From Syngnathus acus (lineage: Eukaryota > Chordata > Actinopteri > Syngnathiformes > Syngnathidae): a DNA stretch of 64,000 bases. The notes below the pieces were generated by a model that did no database searches, was not told the origin of the DNA, and saw nothing but the letters and a program-made list of their open reading frames with translations. The stretch's first letter is position 1, and every line of letters starts with the position of its first letter. Positions 57,428 to 64,000 of this stretch are shown here, piece after piece. The stretch covers positions 3,251,001 through 3,315,000 of the forward strand of contig NC_051096.1 in the NCBI RefSeq assembly GCF_901709675.1. The letters are read 5' to 3'. A program made the position numbers and the translations under genes.

Positions 57428-59374
57428 TCACTGCTCACAGTCTCCAACGTGGGATTGGGCGAATTCCGGGCCCGCTGAGGATGAAATTATAGAATATGCA
57501 GCAGTTCATGCAAGGTTTTGACACAAGCCCTCAATTTAATGTCCACTATCAAACTAATCAACTTACCATCAACAGCCTGAAATTCTGCAAAAACAAAAAG
57601 ATAAATGGTCATGCTGACAGTCAATGATGAGACAAACAATAAACAGCTCTGAACAGACTTTGAACTTTGTTATCTTTCTGACAATGACTCAATAAAATTT
57701 CAACACATCCTTCTCACCGCCGTTAGCCTTTCTTTTCCGGATGTAATATCCCACGGCGGCGGCCGCCAGAAGGCTCAGCAGTAACCCGACGACGCCTCCG
57801 ATGACCACAGCGGCCGGAACCTTTTGGGGAGGAACTGAAAGTGAAAGTTGAGCTCGTTCTTTGCGTTATGAAGGTTTTCTACTTTGTCATTTCTATGCAC
57901 ATAGACTTACTCCAGTTGCTTTGGATGGCGTCTTGGTCCAGTTTGATGACCAGCTGCTCCTTGACACCACCGAACTGAAACACGCACTCGTATTCGGGCC
58001 ACTCAGCGAGCGGCACCGCTGACACGTTCAGGTTCACGCTCATCTGGAAGGTTCCATCATGGTTGGGCAGGAGCTCGCCATGTTCTATATGTTCGTGGAG
58101 CTCCTCGCCGCCTCTCCTCCAGAACATCATGGCTAGTCTGGGGTAAAAGCCCGTGGCGTGGCAACAGACCATCGAGGTGGGTGTCTTCTGGAGGAGAGCC
58201 ATCGAGGGAAGCTCTGCGGGAGTTGAGCAGAGGTGAGAATGAGTCACACGTTTGGGGAACATCAGTGGCGTCAGACCTCACCTTTTTTCTGCAGGACACT
58301 CTTCCCATAGTCCACGTACATCTTCAGCCACTCCGGGCACTTGACTTTATAGTAGTCTCTGTTGTACTCCAGTCTCTCCTTCTCCCTGTCCCAAATAAGC
58401 TTGGTGGTGAAGGCCTGCGGGGAGGGCGCCGTCCACGTCAGCATCTCCAGGTTCAGCACAATGAAGTCTTCTCCGTCATAGCCGTACTGGTTGTAGCCCA
58501 CGATCTCGCCGCTCTCATCGTCAATTTCGCAACCGTTCATCCGCTGTAAAACATGGCTGCCTGGCGGCCAAGTTACACGCTTAGTCGTTATACTTGAGTC
58601 CATTTTATTGAACACGGCTCACCTCCAGACTGGTTTAAGCGGTGACTCAAATCCTTGAGGTTTCTCCTGAAGACGTGCTGGTTGCCTAAGCACTTGCGCT
58701 TGTACCAGTCCAGTTGATCCGGAACGTCCCGGACCAGCTGCTGCATCCATTCCTGTTTGGGTTTCGCCGACTGGATGTTGCTATCACAGTAGCCCACCCG
58801 GACGCCGTCCACCTCAGCAGCGCCCACAAACTCGGGGAAGTTTTTCACACCGGAAGTTGCCGTGATGAAGTATTTCAATGAATGTGTGTCTGTACAGGTG
58901 GAATTCGGTATGAACATACCAGAAAATGACATAGCTGCATTTAATGGGCGAATTTGTTCGCATATATCGCTAAAAAGAATACAGTACTGTCAAGACAATG
59001 ATTGCATAATTTACAGCCACTCATTTCTAGACAAACGTCCAAAACTAATATTTCACATTAGCTTAGCAGTCCAATGTGTTTATTATTTACCACTTTTGAT
59101 CCCAAATAAAAGTCTCTAGCACTTGTAGTTTTTAAACAACGACAAAATGTTGTTTTAGTGGGGCATGAAAAATTACCGTTAGTTAGCGAAGCAAAGTGAA
59201 ACCGAAACTGCGTGTTTTTGCGCACTTCGAGGATAAACTAAAGAGGGAGTAAATATGTGTAATCGGGGCAAAATTAGAACAAGTAAAGGCAAGCTAACCT
59301 GCAGATGTGTCCTGCACACTCCATACGGCCAAGGCGAGCAGCAACGTCAAGATGTTGTTCATCGTGCTCTTCAT
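57428..59374 (-). CDS. MHC class I heavy chain, U-lineage, gene A
   Basis: Membrane glycoprotein that pairs with beta-2-microglobulin. Exons (minus): leader 59299-59374, alpha-1 58623-58889, alpha-2 58282-58560, alpha-3 57911-58213, connecting/transmembrane 57718-57834, cytoplasmic 57567-57584 and 57428-57474; 368 aa. Visible: NQSGG glycosylation site at the end of alpha-1, GYDGEDFI and C...CPEWLKMYVDYGK in alpha-2, Ig-domain CCHATGFYP...YECVFQF in alpha-3, a Val/Leu/Ala-rich membrane segment followed by RKRK, and a tail ending GDCEQ. Of the residues that hold peptide ends, Tyr7, Arg84, Thr143, Trp147, Tyr159 and Tyr171 appear kept, while the usual Tyr59 and Lys146 appear changed. Classical function is therefore uncertain. 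Confidence 0.93.
59198..59209 (+). promoter_or_regulatory. Consensus ISRE in intron 1 of class I gene A
   Basis: GAAACCGAAACT fits the interferon-stimulated response element GAAANNGAAACT exactly. It lies about 90 bases inside intron 1, in reverse orientation to the gene. The same site is present in gene B. Confidence 0.6.
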
Positions 59375-59540
59375 CCTTAGCACGTGATATCGTTTGAGCT
59401 CAACTGTGAGCTTGGGGGGCGTAGCTACACTACTTTACTGATAAGACACAAGGAAGTATTTTTATAAAACGTCCCAGTGTCCTTCACGTGTTGAATGCAT
59501 TAAATATCACAAGCATATTTGACCAAAATTAAAAGGTTTG
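59375..59540. promoter_or_regulatory. Probable gene A promoter region
   Basis: Sequence upstream of the gene A start. It carries a CACGTG E-box near 59390. No TATA box or upstream ISRE was seen. The corresponding region of gene B lies beyond 63935. Confidence 0.3.
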
Positions 59541-59554
59541 CTTCTTCTGATTTT

Positions 59555-59940
59555 AACAGTCCGTCTGGGAGCCCGTCTGACAGCTGTCCAGTGTGAAATC
59601 AAATTCTGACTTTCAAAATAAAATCAAGCCTAACTCACACAGTATACGGTTGGTATTTTATTTACTCATGCAGCACAAAAGAAATCTTCTTTATTTATAC
59701 AAAGGTAAAAATAATAATAAAATAAAATTTGTGGATCACATTACAGGGAAGTGCAAAATATGTTTAGAAATAAGTGCTTAAGGCTGACAGAATTCAACTC
59801 TTTTATACTCACAGGTAATATATGATCATTGAAATAAATAATAACACAAGTGAAAAATGTAAAAAAAAAAAAAATTGTTTTGGAAAAAAAATCACACAAC
59901 AATTGGGCTCATTTTGATTTGGTTTAGCAGGCTAGCTTGT
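59555..59940 (-). repeat. Duplicated copy of class I 3'UTR block
   Basis: Closely matches 57005-57382 (both contain CCGTCTGGGA.GCCCGTCTGA, AACTCACACAGTATA and TTTTGATTTGGTTTAGC.GG). It marks one edge of the tandem class I duplication. In gene A this block adjoins the last exon. Here it is separated from the gene B exons by about 2.1 kb. Confidence 0.85.
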
Positions 59941-60639
59941 TAGGTGGCGGGCTGAAGCTCGCTAGAGGCTTTCGTTAGTGGAATGATCGATCTGGTTGTC
60001 GGGAGGATGTGATATTTTAATATGACCTACATAGATTTTTATATTAACACATTTCTGATTGTTGGGAGCTGTTTTTTGGTCATCGTTTTATGAAAATCAA
60101 TGTTTGATTGTGAAACGCAACAGGCACTGCTGCAAAGGGGTCCTTGCTACAGAAACAATCAAAACTTGATGTGGTCAGTCAATTCTGGCTTCAGAGATTA
60201 CACATGACTAATTTACGTTACAGAGAGTAGCTACATTTGTATTTGTAACACAGCAATGCTCCAAAATGTATTGGTTGTTTTTCTGTTTCCCCAGATGCTC
60301 AACCTTGGACTACAGATATCTTCTAGGCCTAATCTAATCTAACCTAGCCTGAGGGGTCTATCGTAATCTTGCAAGATCAAAGATTGAGCTGGACACCCTT
60401 CACTGTAGTTACACATCACGAAATCAACATTCTGTTGATTCCTGTCTATTCCAGACTAGATCTGACCTTGACTCATACACGCTGTGCCCATGTTACAGGA
60501 TTAATACACATCTCTTACACCCATATTCATAGCTTTCTCCTTAAGAGAAAAAACAGAGCAAATTTCACGGCCAGTCCAGTAAAATAAAATACAGTAATCA
60601 TGTGTCATATGTTTAAAGTGAAGTGCATCATCAAAGACT

Positions 60640-61262
60640 CCTATCATCCCAACCACAGACTGTTTACTCTTCTTCCTTCTAGGAAGTGATACCGGTCTCT
60701 TCGGGTCAAGACGAGTAGACTGAGATATGCTTTTTCCCCTCTGCCGTCATCACCCTGAACTCCGCAGCACAACATCCCTGTCATCCCCCTGAACTCTTCT
60801 CATTCTGAACCCAGCAGCACAACAACCCCACCACAACAACACCTGTATTACCTGCAATACTGTCCATATCTGCATATGATTGCTGCATTCCTATCCTATA
60901 TATTTATTCATCACTCTTACTCCGCTTGTACATATCTGTTCATATCTGGTATACTGACACTATGGTGTATATTTATAACCCTATATTTATAATTAGCATT
61001 CTAGTACCGCCTGCAAATATTTGCTCTACTGCAGCTTATTGTAAATACTTAGCTAGTCATATCCGTACTCGTCCCTCATGTATATTATCCCGCATAGTAT
61101 AACTCACCTCATATTTACCTGATTGCACTGTACCTACTGCTCAGTATGACTTTTTACTCTGCACTTTACTGCTTTTTGCATTTCTGGTTGGATGTCAAAG
61201 TTCTTTTCGCCGTACTGTACTTGTGCTGTACATTGACAATACATTTGAATCTAATCTATTCT
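60640..61262 (+). mobile_element. 3' end of a non-LTR retrotransposon
   Basis: A degraded C-terminal coding remnant (SRKRYRSLRVKTSRLRYAFF) is followed by a 3'UTR and a short repeat tail of CTAAT/TCTAA units. It is truncated at its 5' side. The family is uncertain. Confidence 0.5.
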
Positions 61263-61803
61263 AATTTGGTACGAACCTTTTGCGGTCTTTGTCATTTTTT
61301 CCTTCCTCTTGCGGGCAGCCTCTATGTTCCGTGTGTTTGCAAATTGCACGTAGCATTCTCTGTGGTAACCTGCATTAGCTAGCACATCTGGAATCGGGCT
61401 GTTAACTGTTAAGTTGAATGTTTTAACAGCAAATTGTGCTATTGTACTCTCTGGGACATCTAAATTAGCCCACAGCAATGTACAATTAATAAATTTGACC
61501 CAACTTGTCTCTGAAAATGGAATTATTTTAGTGGGCTTTACATGAATGGGACACATGCATGCAGCACACCATCTTCAATCTTTCCTACTGTAAATACCTA
61601 AATAAATAAATAAATACGCCACCGAGTAACGTTACAAGCACTAATGTTAATATCACGTTAACGTTAGCCATCTAGGTCAATTGCAAGCAAGTCAGTATGG
61701 CTGAATGCAGTTTGCGAAATATAAGAGGAAATATGCCAGGGTTCAACTATGTTAGTAAAATTGAATGAAAACACTACACACATTGGATCATAGTCTTGAA
61801 AGT

Positions 61804-61809
61804 TTTATT
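61804..61809 (-). promoter_or_regulatory. Candidate polyadenylation signal for class I gene B
   Basis: Minus-strand AATAAA about 280 bases after the gene B stop codon, inside the inserted sequence. The original 3'UTR block lies 1.9 kb further on. Confidence 0.45.
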
Positions 61810-62086
61810 TGAATTGTATTTAATGTCTTCCGATGCAATGCAGACAGCATGCAGTTCCATCTTGTTTACATTTCGGGGGGGGGCCTTAATCCCCGTATGC
61901 GAATTGTCATTGGTTTATCAAGTAGAGGTGTCCAACGATATGCATGAGAAAACATTGAATTAAAATGTAAGATTGTGAAAAAGGATAACCAAAAATTAGC
62001 TCCCAACAAATTGTTTTTCCCTTGATATGATAACTAGATATCACACACAAAGAATTGTGTACTCCCTCGATGCAGATCAATCAAGT

Positions 62087-63935
62087 TCACTTAAATGGCG
62101 TTCGCCCGCCGTCTACGTGGGATTGGGCGAATTCCGGGCCCGCTGAGGATGAAATAATGGAATATGCAGCAGTTCATGGAAAGTTTTGACACAAGCCCTC
62201 AATTTAATGTCCACTACCAAACTAATCAACACTTACCGTCAACAGCCTGAAATTCTGCAAAAACAAAAAGACAATTGGTCATGCTGACAGTCAATGATGA
62301 GACAAACAATAAACAGCTCTGAACAGAATTTGCTTTCTGACAATGACTCAATAAAATTTCATCTTTCTCACCGCCGTTAGCGTTTCTTTTCCGGATGTAA
62401 CATCCCACGGCGGCGGCGGCCGCCAGAAGGCTCAGCAGTAACCCGACCACGCCTCCGATGACCACAGCGGCCGGAACCTTTTGGGGAGGAACTGAAAGTG
62501 AAAGTTGAGCTCGTTCTTTGCTTTATGAAGGTTTTCTACTTTGTCATTTCTATGCACATGGACTTACTCCAGTTGCTTTGGATGGCGTCTTGGTCCAGTT
62601 TGATGACCAGCTGCTCCTTGACACCACCGAACTGAAAAACACACTCGTAATCGGGCCACTCAGCGAGCGGCACCGCTGACACGTTCAGGTTCACGCTCAT
62701 CTGGAAGGTTCCATCATGGTTGGGCAGGAGCTCGCCATGTTCCATATGTTCGTGGATCTCCTCGCCGCCTCTCCTCCAGAACATCATGGCTAGTCTGGGG
62801 TAAAAGCCCGTGGCGTGGCAACAGACCATCGAGGTGGGTGTCTTCTGGAGGAGAGCCATCGAGGGAAGCTCTGCGGGAGACGAGCAGAGGTGAGAATGAG
62901 TCACACGTTTGGGGAACATCAGTGGCGTCAGACCTCACCTTTTTTCTGCAGGACACTCTTCCCATAGTCCACGTACATCTTCAGCCACTCCGGGCACGTG
63001 ACTTTATAGTAGTCTCTGTTGTGCTCCAGTCTCTCCTTCTCCCTGTCCCAAATAAGCTTGGTGGTGAAGGCCTGGGGGGAGGGCGCCATCCACGTCAGCG
63101 TCTCCAGGTCCAGCACGATGAAGTCTTCTCCGTCAAAGCCGAATTGGTTGTAGCCCACGACCTCGCCGCTCTCATCGTCAATTTCGCAACCGCTCATCCG
63201 CTGGAAAACATGGCTGCCTGGCGGCCAAGTCACACGCTTAATTGTTATACTCGAGTCCATTTTGTTGAACACGGCTCACCTCCAGACTGGTTTAAGCGGG
63301 GACTCAAATCCTTGAGGAAATCCCTGTAGACGAGCTGGTAGTGTAAGCACCTGTACTTGTACCAGTCCAGGTGTTTCGGAAAATCCCGGACCAGCTGCTG
63401 CATCCATTCCTGTTTGGGTTTCACCGACTGGATGTCGCTATCGGAGTAGCCCACCCGGACGCCGTCCACCTCAGCAGTGCTCACAAGCTCGGGGAAGTTT
63501 TTCACACCAGAAGTTGCCGTGAGGAAGAATTTCAAAGAATGTCTGTCTGTACATGTGGAATTCGGCATAAACGTACCAGGAAATGACACAGCTGCATTTA
63601 ATGGGCGAATTTGTTCGCATATATAGAAAATGAGCGGGATTGCATAATTTAAAGCCACTCATTTCTAGACAAGCGTCCAAAACTAATTTCAACCTTTAAG
63701 TCTAATACTTCACATTAGCTTAGCGAAGCAAAGTGAAAGTGAAACTGCGTGTGTTTCATGCGCACTTTGAGGATAAACTAAAGAGGGAGTAAATATGTGT
63801 AATCGGGGCAGAATTAGAACAAGTAAAGGCAAGCTAACCTGCAGATGTGTCCTGCACACCTCGTAGGGCCAAGGCAAGCAGCAACGTCAAGATGTTGTTC
63901 ATCGTGCTCTTCCTCCTAAGTAAGCTGTTTTTCAT
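62087..63935 (-). CDS. MHC class I heavy chain, U-lineage, gene B
   Basis: Tandem paralogue of gene A. Exons (minus): leader 63839-63902 (or from 63935), alpha-1 63280-63546, alpha-2 62939-63217, alpha-3 62568-62870, transmembrane 62372-62491, cytoplasmic 62237-62254 and 62087-62142; 368 aa from the inner ATG or 379 from the outer. Alpha-2 and alpha-3 are nearly the same as in gene A. Alpha-1 differs strongly at its helix (DFPKHLDWYKYRC versus DVPDQLDWYKRKC). Tyr7 is Phe (KFFLTATS). The membrane exon has one extra Ala codon. The tail changes after AQSHV to DGGRTPFK because an insertion replaced the end of the exon. The ATG used in gene A (59374) is lost here. It looks intact and possibly functional. 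Confidence 0.9.
63735..63746 (+). promoter_or_regulatory. Consensus ISRE in intron 1 of class I gene B
   Basis: GAAAGTGAAACT, a perfect match to GAAANNGAAACT, at the position equivalent to the gene A site. The two differ at the two free positions but both keep the consensus. Confidence 0.6.
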
Positions 63936-63956
63936 CGTGCTCTTCCTCCTAAGTAT
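63898..63956. repeat. 33-base tandem duplication at the gene B start
   Basis: TTCATCGTGCTCTTCCTCCT followed by AAGTA occurs twice, at 63898 and 63931, 33 bases apart. The second copy carries an ATG (63935) in frame with the inner start, adding MKNSLLRRKST. Confidence 0.9.
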
Positions 63957-64000
63957 CCTGCACGTAATATGAGCGTGAGCTTGAGGGCGTAGCTAATTTA

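Larger units (their letters stand above)
59941..62086. other. About 2.1 kb insertion at the 3' end of class I gene B
   Basis: Sequence absent from gene A. On the plus strand 60640-60790 encodes words like LFTLLPSRKRYRSLRVKTSRLR, matching a C-terminal motif of fish non-LTR retrotransposons, and it ends near 61262 in TCTAA-type repeats. A minus-strand open frame at 61251-61556 (101 aa, with ANAGYHRECYVQFANTRNI) looks like a fragment of another transposon or domain protein that I do not recognise. The insertion supplies a new tail and a minus-strand AATAAA at 61804-61809. Confidence 0.6.

Noticed and set aside
61251-61556. 101-aa minus frame between the class I genes as a gene
   Set aside because: No start context, splice partners or known domain. 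It is more likely a transposon fragment inside the insertion.

Overview
The window is vertebrate nuclear DNA, almost certainly from a teleost fish. It has split genes with GT-AG introns, a fibrillar-collagen gene of about 60 small exons, fish-type MHC class I genes of the U lineage, and fish non-LTR retrotransposons, SINEs and MITEs. The gene set (brd2, hsd17b8, col11a2, rxrb, mir-219, MHC class I) is the fish MHC class I core region. In mammals these genes lie in the extended class II region. The species cannot be fixed from the sequence.

Layout: 1-4260 is a nest of transposons: an L2-type LINE with a long open reverse-transcriptase frame, a second degraded LINE, a SINE inside that LINE, and MITE-like debris. 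4260-8100 has no recognisable gene but holds a long (AG)n tract and an orphan CpG/NRF1-like promoter-like patch near 6400. brd2 (+) runs from 8349 to 13275 and hsd17b8 (+) from 14270 to 16628. The hsd17b8 3'UTR contains a long inverted repeat. col11a2 (-) runs from 38045 down to 19278, tail to tail with hsd17b8. 38046-45421 is intergenic and carries a hAT-type MITE. rxrb (-) runs from 49815 to 45422. A miR-219 hairpin (-) lies about 2.5 kb upstream of the rxrb start. Two tandem MHC class I genes (-) follow: gene A (59374-57428) and gene B (63902 or 63935 to 62087).

I reconstructed exons by hand and checked that the reading frame closes across every junction of brd2 (834 aa), hsd17b8 (256 aa), rxrb (462 aa with the mini-exon, 450 without) and both class I genes (368 aa each). 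col11a2 was checked exactly at both ends. Its roughly 50 triple-helix exons are given as a block.

The most unusual points are these: (1) a single 969-base, in-frame, lysine-rich exon in the variable N-propeptide of col11a2, followed just after its 5' splice site by three consecutive hairpins; (2) a 36-base rxrb mini-exon that duplicates the end of the preceding exon and inserts 12 residues in the ligand-binding domain; (3) the miR-219 hairpin; (4) a tandem MHC class I duplication in which gene B gained about 2.1 kb at its 3' end, giving it a new cytoplasmic tail and poly(A) site, and a 33-base duplication that makes a new in-frame upstream start; (5) consensus interferon-response elements inside intron 1 of both class I genes.

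Functionally the genes are not a pathway. BRD2 reads acetylated chromatin, HSD17B8 is a mitochondrial short-chain dehydrogenase, COL11A2 is a cartilage fibril collagen, RXRB is a nuclear receptor and the class I genes present antigen. Their linkage is the ancestral MHC neighbourhood.
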